DNA from: an uncultured Muribaculaceae bacterium
GTDB lineage: Bacteria; Bacteroidota; Bacteroidia; Bacteroidales; Muribaculaceae
Direction of reading: 5' to 3'
NCBI GenBank assembly: GCA_910586895.1
Contig: CAJUIW010000006.1
Span: 1 to 64,000 of the forward strand
DNA length: 64,000 nucleotides
A program made the position numbers and the translations under genes. The notes beneath the pieces were generated by a model. It worked only from the letters and a program-made list of their open reading frames with translations. It was not told the DNA's origin and did not search any database. Of the stretch, positions 27,190 to 34,886 are shown one piece after another. Position 1 is the first letter of the stretch, and the number at the start of each line of letters is the position of its first letter.

Positions 27190-28160
27190 TTTTTATCAAC
27201 TTTAGGCTTGATCATGATTGATGTCCCGGCCTTAGTGTAGCCGATAGGCAACGTATTGGTCAGTTGAGTCAGCGTGGAATCAATACTGTCATAAAATACG
27301 GTTGCTCCGGAATAGGTCGTGGACAGATCCACATTTTTATCAAGCTTGATATCTACCTTGTATAATTTTACCAGAATCTCCACGATATCCTTTATCGTGG
27401 CATTATCAAACGGGATAACCTTATTGTGCCATGCCGCATCGACAGGAGCGTTGGTTTCACTTACAGTAATATTACCCGTTGCTATGTCGTAGTCAGCTTT
27501 CTGTCCCGGAGTCAGTACCACGCCATGGCTGTTGTCAGCCGTCGACACCTCTACCGAGCCCTCGACAAGACTACAATTATTCTGTCCATCCTTGTTGCTG
27601 TTGAAGTTAAACTCCGTACCCAGGACTTTCACATTCAGAAACTCGCCCTCTACTATAAACGGATGTTCAGCATCATGTGTCACCTTGAAAAAACCTTCGC
27701 CGGACAGACTCACCTTTCGGTCGGAGGAAAAATCCTCCGGATACTCCAGCTCTGATCCACGGTTAAGATACACTGTTGACCCGTCAGGCAATACTACGGA
27801 ACAACTTTCATTAAGAGCCACAGCCTTCAGCATTTTTACATCAGGGCCTCTGAACAGGAATACTGACGTCACAGCAATCACTACTATTGCAGCCGCAGCT
27901 GACATCCATCTTAGCATCACACTACGTGAACGGGCACGCCTACCGGCCTCCCTGCCGATAATCCGTCGCTTTATTTCAGCCGAGACACGCCTGCGGCTAT
28001 CGGTATCATCACGCAGGCTGCCGGCATACATTGCCGTCTGCTCCAGCTCGAAAAGCTCTTTTACATTCTCATCCGATTCATCAAGCCAGCTCTTTATCAT
28101 CTGCAATTCTTCATCAGAGCAAGTATTGTTGATGAACTTCATCATAATTTCCTTTGACAT
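27186..28160 (-). CDS. fecR-like: FecR-type anti-sigma factor
   Basis: The chosen start gives 324 residues. The N-terminal cytoplasmic part has the anti-sigma helices (MMKFINNTCSDEELQMIKSW), followed by one membrane helix (SAAAAIVVIAVTSVFLF, near 80-96), a FecR domain (LPDGSTVYLNRGSELEYP, FFKVTHDAEHPFIV, VLGTEFNFN, VLTPGQKADY) and a C-terminal DUF4974 domain that meets the STN domain of the receptor. The open frame reaches back to 28199, but an ECF-type motif occupies 28184-28213, so translation probably starts at the ATG at 28160 or 28169. It should hold the adjacent sigma inactive until SusC binds its glycan. Confidence 0.92.
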   Translation of the reverse strand: MSKEIMMKFINNTCSDEELQMIKSWLDESDENVKELFELEQTAMYAGSLRDDTDSRRRVSAEIKRRIIGREAGRRARSRSVMLRWMSAAAAIVVIAVTSVFLFRGPDVKMLKAVALNESCSVVLPDGSTVYLNRGSELEYPEDFSSDRKVSLSGEGFFKVTHDAEHPFIVEGEFLNVKVLGTEFNFNSNKDGQNNCSLVEGSVEVSTADNSHGVVLTPGQKADYDIATGNITVSETNAPVDAAWHNKVIPFDNATIKDIVEILVKLYKVDIKLDKNVDLSTTYSGATVFYDSIDSTLTQLTNTLPIGYTKAGTSIMIKPKVDKK

Positions 28161-28183
28161 CTGTACCATAATTCGTTCTGTTA

Positions 28184-28213
28184 TTAAACATGTAACCAAA
28201 CAAAACTACTTAC
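28184..28213 (-). promoter_or_regulatory. ECF-type promoter motif upstream of fecR, overlapping the sigma stop codon
   Basis: Minus strand reads GTAAGTAG, 14 bp, ATGTTTAA. The sigma gene's TAA stop is embedded in the first box. This would make the fecR and TPR-AraC genes part of the sigma's own regulon, while the sigma gene stays under a separate promoter. Confidence 0.7.
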
Positions 28214-28758
28214 TCTATACCTAAAAAGAACAGAATAATAAGAAGCAGATACTTCAACCGATCTCTCATTATCCGAAGAGCCTTGTACACATGGGCCTCC
28301 ACAGTACGCACCGAAATATCCATAGCCTCAGCTATTTCCTTACTTTTTAATCCATTGATATAACTAAGGATAAAAACCTCACAGCACTTCTCAGGCAACT
28401 CCGAAAGAGCTTCCCGTATTCCTGTTTCTATTTCATGGGCATTGATGGTATCTTCAAGGTTAGTTCGGTCGATGAATTCCAATCGCTTTTCGTTAATCGT
28501 CTCCAGCAGCTCTATCCTGACCGCAGCGATATTTCTATGCCTCAGGACATTGAGCGAACGCGTCGAAACGGCACGATATAGATACGACACTAATCCGCCA
28601 TCCGTATCAAGAGTAGGAAGCCTGAACCACAAGTCGGCAAATACATCAGCCACAATATCCTCAGCCTCCGCTCTGTCATCGACAAAACGAAGCGCATGGA
28701 ATATAAGCCTGTTGAAGTAGGCTTCGTACAACTGATTGAAAATATCAGCGGATTTCAT
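28210..28758 (-). CDS. ECF-type RNA polymerase sigma factor
   Basis: From the ATG at 28756-28758 the protein has 182 residues. The open frame extends to 28845, but the extra 29 residues do not fit the family. Region 2 is FNQLYEAYFNRLIFHALRF with DRAEAEDIVADVFADLW (the DExV-like segment). Region 4 is LSELPEKCCEVFILSYI with the helix-turn-helix LKSKEIAEAMDISVRTVEAH. It belongs to the Bacteroidales ECF sigma group paired with FecR and STN-SusC. The C-terminus is an unusually hydrophobic tail (LLLIILFFLGIE). It probably reads the four bipartite motifs found in this PUL. Confidence 0.93.
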   Translation of the reverse strand: MKSADIFNQLYEAYFNRLIFHALRFVDDRAEAEDIVADVFADLWFRLPTLDTDGGLVSYLYRAVSTRSLNVLRHRNIAAVRIELLETINEKRLEFIDRTNLEDTINAHEIETGIREALSELPEKCCEVFILSYINGLKSKEIAEAMDISVRTVEAHVYKALRIMRDRLKYLLLIILFFLGIE

Positions 28759-28811
28759 GATATTGAAAATAAACAGCTTTGCAGGATTGAGGAGCAACAC
28801 AACAGGCCCCA

Positions 28812-28819
28812 CAAAACTA
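28812..28819 (-). promoter_or_regulatory. Possible housekeeping -7 box for the sigma gene
   Basis: Minus strand reads TAGTTTTG, matching TAnnTTTG, 54 bp before the proposed start. A TTTG lies 23 bp further upstream, a little more than the usual 19-21 bp. A second TAnnTTTG match is at 28824-28831. Confidence 0.35.
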
Positions 28820-28903
28820 TCTGCAAAATTAGTAATTTTTTTCAAAATACATGATCAGTAGATATTATATGTGTTTTTGTATGGGATAACAATGAAAAAC
28901 TGG

Positions 28904-29024
28904 TCAGTAAATATTTCCGGTTCTAATGAAAAGATCCCGCTGGGATTCAGCAGACTTCCTGGCGCAGATCCGGATTCTACCCCCGCCAAGAGAAAGATGA
29001 GTGACCCGCAACAGTTTTCAGGGG
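28904..29024 (-). repeat. Degenerate tRNA-Ser 3'-half plus terminator unit 1
   Basis: This 121-bp unit aligns with 29025-29144 and with the 3' half of the intact tRNA-Ser and its terminator. On the minus strand it has an anticodon-arm-like TGAAAACTGTTG segment, a variable-arm-like stretch, a decayed T arm, and a weakened terminator hairpin (about 28930-28957). The 5' half of the tRNA is missing. Confidence 0.7.
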
Positions 29025-29144
29025 TCAGTATATATTTCCGGTTATAATAAAAAAAGCCCGCTGGGATTCAGCGGAATTCCTTGTGGAGATCGGGATTCGC
29101 CCCCGCCAAGAGAAAGATGAGTGACCCGCAACGGTTTTCAGGAG
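29025..29144 (-). repeat. Degenerate tRNA-Ser 3'-half plus terminator unit 2
   Basis: A 120-bp unit, closer to unit 1 than to the intact gene (the CCGCCAAGAGAAAGATGAG core is shared with unit 1). It keeps CAACGGTTTTCA (the tRNA anticodon 3' side on the minus strand), a T-arm remnant and a good hairpin with a T-run at about 29051-29078. No acceptor stem can form. Confidence 0.75.
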
Positions 29145-29170
29145 TCAGTAGATATTTCCGGTTATAATGA

Positions 29171-29198
29171 AAAAAGCCCGCTGGGATTCAGCGAGCTT
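29171..29198 (-). terminator. Terminator of tRNA-Ser
   Basis: On the minus strand the stem AAGC-CGCTG / CAGCGGGCTT is followed by TTTTCATT, a few bases after the tRNA 3' end. The same hairpin recurs in both repeat units. Confidence 0.8.
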
Positions 29199-29203
29199 CC
29201 TAG

Positions 29204-29288
29204 CGGAGAGAGAGGGATTCGAACCCCCGGAGGTGTGACCCTCAACGGTTTTCAAGACCGCCGCAATCGACCACTCTGCCATCTCTCC
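29204..29288 (-). tRNA. tRNA-Ser (anticodon UGA)
   Basis: On the minus strand an 85-nt cloverleaf is readable. The acceptor GGAGAGA pairs with TCTCTCC, with G as the discriminator base; the anticodon loop CTTGAAA carries TGA within a GCGGT/ACCGT-like stem; there is a long variable arm typical of serine; and the T arm is GGGGGTTCGAATCCC. CCA is not encoded. Two decayed copies of its 3' half follow downstream. Confidence 0.95.
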
Positions 29289-29359
29289 TTGTCTTTTGCG
29301 ATGCAAAGGTAGAGCTTTTTTCTATTCCGTGCAAGTTTTTCGGCCATTATTTTTCATTT

Positions 29360-29391
29360 TTTGTGTATATGGCTCAGTTTATGTACTTTTG
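29360..29391 (+). promoter_or_regulatory. Bacteroidetes-type promoter for trmN6
   Basis: TTTG at 29360-29363, a 20-bp spacer, and TACTTTTG at 29384-29391, a full match to TTTG-N19-21-TAnnTTTG. Transcription should begin near 29398, almost at the ATG at 29399, suggesting a very short leader or none. Confidence 0.7.
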
Positions 29392-29398
29392 TTCCGTT

Positions 29399-30133
29399 AT
29401 GGAAGCCTCCGGAAAGAACGCTACATTCAGATTCAAGCAATTCGAAGTGCGCAATTGCCGCAGTGCCATGCGTGTCAGTACCGACGCCGTGGCTCTCGGA
29501 GCATGGGCTCCCCTCCCCTCCGTGTGCCGCACGGTATGGGATCTCGGAGCAGGTACAGGGGTCCTGTCGCTGATGGTGGCACAACGTTCTGTGGATAGCC
29601 ACGCACGCATAACTGCATTTGAGATTGAACCGGAAGCAGCTGAAGAGGCTGCCGGCAATTTCGCGGCAAGTCCATGGACCGACCGCCTCAGCATAGCCGA
29701 GGGGGATGCCTGCCTGTTGTGCGGGCAGCTCGGAGAGGTTGACATGATAATCAGCAATCCGCCCTATTTTTCCGATAAGCGCCAGGGACTGCGCAGCCCC
29801 GACGACAAGCGCTCATTGGCCCGCCACAGCGCTACAATGGACTATGCCGCCATAATCCACATTGCGGCAGGCCATCTTTCGCCCGGCGGACTCCTCTGCA
29901 TGATTGCTCCTACAGAATTTGAGGAGGATATTACGTGGAGTGCCGCTCTGCACCGCCTGCATGTCATAAGGCGGTGCTATCTGTGCAGCCTCCCGGGCCG
30001 GAAGCCAAAACGCATTATGCTATGCCTGTCGCGCACAGCCTCCCAACCCGTTACCGAAACCATTTCTATCCAGTCAGCATCCGGCGGACGCACTCCGGAA
30101 TTCCAGCAGCTGACGGGTGCATTCTATCTCTGA
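29399..30133 (+). CDS. trmN6: tRNA1(Val) (adenine37-N6)-methyltransferase-like protein
   Basis: From the ATG at 29399 the protein has 244 residues. It opens with FRFKQFEVRNCRSAMRVSTD, the family's N-terminal motif, then the SAM-binding WDLGAGTGVLSLM segment (motif I) and the adenine-N6 methyltransferase motif SNPPYF at about residue 117. The family methylates A37 of tRNA1(Val). An upstream ATG at 29363 falls inside the promoter and is unlikely. The gene's stop lies 4 bp before the next start. Confidence 0.88.
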   Translation: MEASGKNATFRFKQFEVRNCRSAMRVSTDAVALGAWAPLPSVCRTVWDLGAGTGVLSLMVAQRSVDSHARITAFEIEPEAAEEAAGNFAASPWTDRLSIAEGDACLLCGQLGEVDMIISNPPYFSDKRQGLRSPDDKRSLARHSATMDYAAIIHIAAGHLSPGGLLCMIAPTEFEEDITWSAALHRLHVIRRCYLCSLPGRKPKRIMLCLSRTASQPVTETISIQSASGGRTPEFQQLTGAFYL

Positions 30134-30137
30134 CCCC

Positions 30138-30986
30138 ATGAATATCAAATTCAATCTCCCCCCCGCGCAGCGCTACATGCTGTTCTTTTTAGTTACGCTG
30201 CTCTGCATGCTTGTAGGTTCTGTAGCGGTAGCTGTCATAATGTACGGTGGTGCCGATTCGCCGGGACGCCTCCGCTGTGCCACCGTGATTCAGGATGTGG
30301 TGATGTTCATAGCTCCGGCTCTTATCACAGCACTGTTCATCACACGCCGTCCGGCCGATTTCCTTATGCTTCGGCGTCCGTCGGCAGTCGGGACACTTCT
30401 GGCCATAGCGGCGCTTCTGGCAGCTGTGCCGGCGCTGAATGCTATCATATCGTGGAATGAAAGCCTCACGCTTCCCGCCGCCCTGCATGACGTAGAGCAA
30501 TGGATGCGCACGTCAGAGTCCAGTGCCGCAAAGGCGGTAAGCACACTCATGGGGGGCACCGGAGCGGGATCGCTGATAGTGCTGCTCCTTATAGCAGGAG
30601 TGTTGGCCGGGTTCAGTGAAGAGCTCTTTTTCCGTGGCACCCTGCAACGCCTTATAATCACTTCAGGAGTGAATGCCCACGTAGCCATATGGGTCACAGC
30701 TGCTATATTCAGCGCTGTCCACATGCAGTTCTTCGGATTCGTGCCCCGAATGCTATTAGGCGCCTATTTCGGCTACTTGGCATGGTGGAGCCGCAGCCTG
30801 TGGCTCCCTGTAGCGGCACATATAGTCAACAACATCATCGCCGCCACCGGCCTGTGGATGACTGCCCGCGGCGGTGAAGTCCCCGCCATCAACAGCATAG
30901 GCAGCCACCCATCGGAAGTGGTATGGAGCATAGTGATGTTTGCGGGCATCGCACGGTTCACATACCTGCGGTTGAAAAAATCCTGA
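30138..30986 (+). CDS. CPBP family intramembrane glutamic protease
   Basis: The 282-residue membrane protein has about seven to eight hydrophobic helices. The CPBP (Abi/CAAX protease-like) signatures are present: EELFFRGTLQRL (motif 1, EE-x3-R), then the HMQFFGFVPRM stretch (motif 2, His) and a third motif, LPVAAHIVNNI (H and N). The family covers prenyl-protein proteases and bacteriocin-immunity or regulatory proteases; the substrate here is unknown. I use the ATG at 30138; an in-frame start at 30117 would overlap trmN6. Cotranscription with trmN6 is likely. Confidence 0.88.
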   Translation: MNIKFNLPPAQRYMLFFLVTLLCMLVGSVAVAVIMYGGADSPGRLRCATVIQDVVMFIAPALITALFITRRPADFLMLRRPSAVGTLLAIAALLAAVPALNAIISWNESLTLPAALHDVEQWMRTSESSAAKAVSTLMGGTGAGSLIVLLLIAGVLAGFSEELFFRGTLQRLIITSGVNAHVAIWVTAAIFSAVHMQFFGFVPRMLLGAYFGYLAWWSRSLWLPVAAHIVNNIIAATGLWMTARGGEVPAINSIGSHPSEVVWSIVMFAGIARFTYLRLKKS

Positions 30987-31019
30987 ATTCGGCAAGGAAA
31001 TGCCGTATATTGGAGTCCA

Positions 31020-31275
31020 GAGGACGGATTCTGTCTGATGCTGAAAGTTATCTTTCGCGTTTTCACCGAGGGGCTCGCTATCGCTCGGCCCTCGGCTATA
31101 TCACAAACCGCACCTTTGCAGGTGCGACACATAAATAAAATGCGATAAGTCACGAACCGCGTCGAAGGGTCTATCATAGCCCGTTAGGGCGACTTTTAAG
31201 TAACCCGCCACAAAGCGTCAGCGGCGTGGCGGGCACATGTACGGTAGATAGACAGAGTCCGTCAGGACGGCTTGT
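31020..31275. repeat. Hairpin-rich intergenic element A
   Basis: This 409-bp gap contains no convincing gene but several compact inverted repeats: CCGAGGG...CCCTCGG (31066-31095), CACCTTTGCAGGTG followed by CGAC (31111-31127), GCCCGTTAGGGC followed by CGAC-like bases (31179-31192), CCCGCCAC...GTGGCGGG with an inner GC-gtca-GC stem (31204-31233), and GTCCGTCAGGAC (31257-31268). Loops are often of the form G-N-N-A. The same types of hairpin recur at 60127-60198, so this is probably a dispersed repeat or a structured transcript. Confidence 0.6.
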
Positions 31276-31344
31276 TCCACCTGAATAACTTTCCATCCTC
31301 GAGGCTTGCATCCTGTAAAAGCTGTTTGGTAGCAGACGAAGAAG

Positions 31345-31372
31345 GCCCGGGGCGGTTGCCTCGGGCCTTCAT
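31345..31372. terminator. Bidirectional terminator between the CPBP gene and the fimbrial operon
   Basis: GAAGGCCCGgGG, a short loop, then CCTCGGGCCTTC: a strong GC-rich stem about 24 bp from the end of the DUF4906 gene. It can serve the fimbrial operon on the minus strand and transcripts entering from the plus strand. Confidence 0.7.
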
Positions 31373-31395
31373 ATATTCAGGGGATGGTTAATCAT

Positions 31396-34300
31396 TTATT
31401 TTTTCCAGGGTCCTGAATCATCCCTCACAAGCTTGATGGGGAGTGCATCGCCACCTCCATAGAATGAACATGCATAGTCATAACCAAGGAAGTTAAGGTC
31501 AAAGTAGTTCATGTCCCATGCCATGAAGTGATTGCTATTATTACTATGCTGCTCAATCCAATAGATGGCACCGGGGGATGCCGGAAGATTGAACGGAATT
31601 GGGCGATACTGGTTTATTTTGTTCTGCTCCTGAGTCAAGGTCGCAGCAACAGCACCATAGCGCAACACACCTCTTGAATTATCTGTTGCATTCTGAATGG
31701 TGCGACGTCCTATCCCGCGGGCTCCCAACGGGAAGAACACCTGATGGGCATTCGTGGGATTGAACACAATGAATCCACGCATACCGCTCTTACCGCCATA
31801 AACGCCTGTAGTGCCATTGCTTTCGTCAGTACCGTTATTATCGAAGTCCTCAAATCCGTAAGCTACGTCCACCACATCGGCAGGCTCCGTTGCACCATCG
31901 GCATACAGCACACCGATACCGTACTCACCGCTAAGAAGCGAGTTATATTCCTCAAAGGTAGGTACACGATAGTAACGTGTCTCGCCATTGACAGTTGCTT
32001 TGAATCTCGACCACTTGAAGTCGCGCCCTATCTCTCCTTTCTGAGAGAGTTGCTTATTGTCCGAAGATTTTGTAAAAGATATACCGTTAATATCAGCCCA
32101 ACTTTTCGACTGACCATTAGTCAGGGAAAACTTAGTATTTCCGGGAGCAATAAGAGGACCAAGCTTAGAGTTGGCATTATTCTCAATCAGGATACCCTCA
32201 GCATAGTTGCCACGTTTGAACAGGGTGCCGAGTGACAGAGGGGATGCTGTAACCGTTGCAGAGATGTAGTCAGCATCGGTAGGATTAGCCTTTCCGCTCC
32301 ACTGAGTCTGATATGGGGTATTCTTGTCACAACTATACAGGCTGAATGAACTCCACTTGGCATTGTCCATAATAGTGATAGGTTCATAATAGCCCTGACG
32401 GACAAATATGGAGTGATTGCAGGTATAGCCGTGATATTCGATACGTATAATACCGCAGAGTGACTTACCTTTCTGTCCTTTACCATTGAAGTTGATGGTA
32501 AATTCCACCGGTGTATCAGTATTACCCACAATAGCACCATCAGCATCATGGCCTATACCTCCGGTAATAGATATGAATCCGTCAGCACCATCCGATACAG
32601 TCTGCACATAGGCACGCCATGCACCTTCCGACTCAAAAGTCTTAAAGTGTGTGGCATCAGCTCCCTCACGACGGTAAAGCTTGACATTGAAAGAGGTGTT
32701 ATCATCCCACTGACGCCATACAGCCTTGGGATTAACCACACGGCGTACCTGATAGATAGGCATATACTTAACTATCGGCTTTTCAACGCCCTTGTATTTT
32801 GCAGTAAGCTTCACAACGGCCTTACGCTGATAAGTGTCATACGGATTATTGCCGGTAAAGCCGGATATACCAAGCATTGACTTCGGGCGGGTCCATGTAG
32901 TGAGGCGCACCGTTGTAGAACCATCAGGAGCCTTTACTATCTCACAGGCATTATTACCTGAACCAACGGTTTTAGTTACCGTTTCACCCTGCTTCCAATT
33001 GGGGAATGACAGGTCCGCTTTTGTAAATGTACGCCAATTCTGATTATGTTCGTAGAAATATTCTTTCAATTTCTCCTTTTGAGTATCATATGTAGTACCT
33101 GTACCGGGAAGAATTACCGCTTCCAGATTGTCCGGCACCTGAAGAGCCAAGAATCCGGCCCAGATCGGGGTCACTTTCTGGGGAGCATTCTTATCTGAAG
33201 GAGCCTGCTGCTTACTTCCATCGCGACTCCAAGGAGTCTGCAATCCATACCACATATTTCCACCATCGTTCATATACACCGGGCGGTTCCATTTGAATGC
33301 CAACTCGCCGGTACCTACCGTAGCATCAGGAACGGAGTCTTTCTTAGTCTTGTCGTAAGGAGCCCAGTTGTTCTCCACGATCTCAACGTCAAATTCCTCC
33401 ACCTCGCCCTTAAAACGGACCGGGAAAATGGCCTTGTTGTTGTAAGCGTATGACACATAATATGTCGGGTCGGTATAGAAAGTCACATCCGGCTCTACAT
33501 ACTCGATGTGCCAGTCAGGCTGATTGGCATAACCACGGAAACCGAGGGTAAGCTTGTAGTGATGGTTGCGGAACGCATCGTAGTCAAACTCGCAGTTCTG
33601 ACCGAGCATGAAGCGGTACTTGATAGGACCGTTTGACACCTGGTTGACGTTGGTCGACACGTAGTAGGCCTCGACCTCCACATATGTGCCGTACTCGATA
33701 TTGTCCTTATAGTCATACTGGCCGGGCTTGGGATTGAAGCCTACTTCATCCCACTGCTGGCGCTTGTCATACTTCTTCTGGCCGGGATAGTTGCCCTGAC
33801 AGTTCTCGTAGAAATAGAGGGCGCGGTCATATTCGGTGTGGGTCACCTCCTCGCCATTGACTGTCGACACGGCTCCACGCAGAGGTGTGCCGTTGGCGAT
33901 ACGCATCCATGATTCATAGCTGTCCGAGGGCTTCTGACCGGGAGCCATCTCCCCTTCTGCCTGCTCGCTATAGTATATCACGCCGCCGTCCACTATCATG
34001 GAGTCAGCAGAGGTAGTGTGTACGGAGTTCTCGTTGCCTATCTTACAATAGCGGGGAATATCCTTGATGGTGATGCTCTTGATATAGACAAAGATGCCTT
34101 CATGAAGGCCCGAGCCATCGTAGACAACCGTAACTTTCGAGGCACAGCGCTTGATCCACGAATGGAGCGACACATGCTTCTGACTCACCGGCACCACCGG
34201 AGCATCAAATCCGTCGGAGGTCTCGAAGTCATTACCGGCCAGGGTGAAGTAGCCGAACATCTGCTTGTTGTTGGCTATATTCGTCTGGTCCCACTCAACC

Positions 34301-34815
34301 TTGACATTGCGGAGATCCTTCTCGTCGGCGAAACGCTCGCGGGTGTCCTCGTTGTCCTCAAAGCCCATGTTGGCCACGGCATACATGCGGTACTTGCCGA
34401 AGGGGACATTCTTAATGGTAAATGTGGCACGTGAGGTCGATTCCTCGCTCTGCACAGGCTTGCCGCCCGCGTCGTTGGGCATGTCAGTGTTTGAGCCGGT
34501 CTCCCCCTTCTTCTTCACGGAGTAGTCAACGAAGTCATCCTGCGTATATATATCCACAAGCTTACCCTCGGAGTCGTACATGAAGACGGTGAGGTCATCA
34601 ATAGACTTTATAAGGTCGCCGGGCTGTGATCCGGCCACAGCGCGTCCGCCGGTCTCGTTTTCAGTTGCCACGAGCGGATGGAAGTCAACCGATGCTGTCA
34701 CCAACGCCTCGCCTTCACCAATCTCATAGTCGCCGGTAGGAAAGTCGTCGGTACATGCTGCAAAAGGAAGCAGCAGTGCAAGCAATGCAAGAAAATGCAG
34801 CGATTTATTTAACAT
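31396..34815 (-). CDS. DUF4906-type large fimbrial tip-like lipoprotein
   Basis: The 1139-residue protein has a lipobox (FAAC, C21) and early strands matching Mfa-type subunits (ALVTASVDFHPLV, DLTVFMYDSEGKLVD, PFGKYRMYAVANMG). The long middle part is typical of DUF4906 proteins. The C-terminal 250 residues carry FSRFKATVNGETRYYRVPTF-like and GMRGFIVFNP segments seen in putative tip adhesins of Bacteroidales fimbriae. As the last gene of the fimbrial operon it is probably the distal adhesin. Its C-terminus (DDSGPWKK) lacks the WVVRVNN ending of two subunits upstream. The ligand is unknown. Confidence 0.75.
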   Translation of the reverse strand: MLNKSLHFLALLALLLPFAACTDDFPTGDYEIGEGEALVTASVDFHPLVATENETGGRAVAGSQPGDLIKSIDDLTVFMYDSEGKLVDIYTQDDFVDYSVKKKGETGSNTDMPNDAGGKPVQSEESTSRATFTIKNVPFGKYRMYAVANMGFEDNEDTRERFADEKDLRNVKVEWDQTNIANNKQMFGYFTLAGNDFETSDGFDAPVVPVSQKHVSLHSWIKRCASKVTVVYDGSGLHEGIFVYIKSITIKDIPRYCKIGNENSVHTTSADSMIVDGGVIYYSEQAEGEMAPGQKPSDSYESWMRIANGTPLRGAVSTVNGEEVTHTEYDRALYFYENCQGNYPGQKKYDKRQQWDEVGFNPKPGQYDYKDNIEYGTYVEVEAYYVSTNVNQVSNGPIKYRFMLGQNCEFDYDAFRNHHYKLTLGFRGYANQPDWHIEYVEPDVTFYTDPTYYVSYAYNNKAIFPVRFKGEVEEFDVEIVENNWAPYDKTKKDSVPDATVGTGELAFKWNRPVYMNDGGNMWYGLQTPWSRDGSKQQAPSDKNAPQKVTPIWAGFLALQVPDNLEAVILPGTGTTYDTQKEKLKEYFYEHNQNWRTFTKADLSFPNWKQGETVTKTVGSGNNACEIVKAPDGSTTVRLTTWTRPKSMLGISGFTGNNPYDTYQRKAVVKLTAKYKGVEKPIVKYMPIYQVRRVVNPKAVWRQWDDNTSFNVKLYRREGADATHFKTFESEGAWRAYVQTVSDGADGFISITGGIGHDADGAIVGNTDTPVEFTINFNGKGQKGKSLCGIIRIEYHGYTCNHSIFVRQGYYEPITIMDNAKWSSFSLYSCDKNTPYQTQWSGKANPTDADYISATVTASPLSLGTLFKRGNYAEGILIENNANSKLGPLIAPGNTKFSLTNGQSKSWADINGISFTKSSDNKQLSQKGEIGRDFKWSRFKATVNGETRYYRVPTFEEYNSLLSGEYGIGVLYADGATEPADVVDVAYGFEDFDNNGTDESNGTTGVYGGKSGMRGFIVFNPTNAHQVFFPLGARGIGRRTIQNATDNSRGVLRYGAVAATLTQEQNKINQYRPIPFNLPASPGAIYWIEQHSNNSNHFMAWDMNYFDLNFLGYDYACSFYGGGDALPIKLVRDDSGPWKK

Positions 34816-34886
34816 TACAGTAATATATCAGTATATTGTGTTTTTTTAGAAATGATGGTTTACAGCTGAAGTGATTCAACAGCCAA

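Noticed and set aside
28161..28199. FecR start at 28199
   Set aside because: It falls inside the ECF-type promoter motif at 28184-28213, so a transcript from there could not contain it.
28759..28845. Longer ECF sigma starting at 28845
   Set aside because: The extra 29 residues precede the normal family start and are not sigma-like; the ATG at 28758 fits better.
28904..29144. CRISPR array
   Set aside because: The repeat units are about 120 bp, imperfect, without short regular spacers, and derive from a tRNA and its terminator.
29121..29312. Small frame across the tRNA-Ser gene
   Set aside because: It overlaps the tRNA and its repeats, so it is an artefact of the repeat sequence.
31020..31275. 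Short peptide gene in the intergenic hairpin region
   Set aside because: The frames there encode only residues dictated by the palindromes and have no ribosome binding site.
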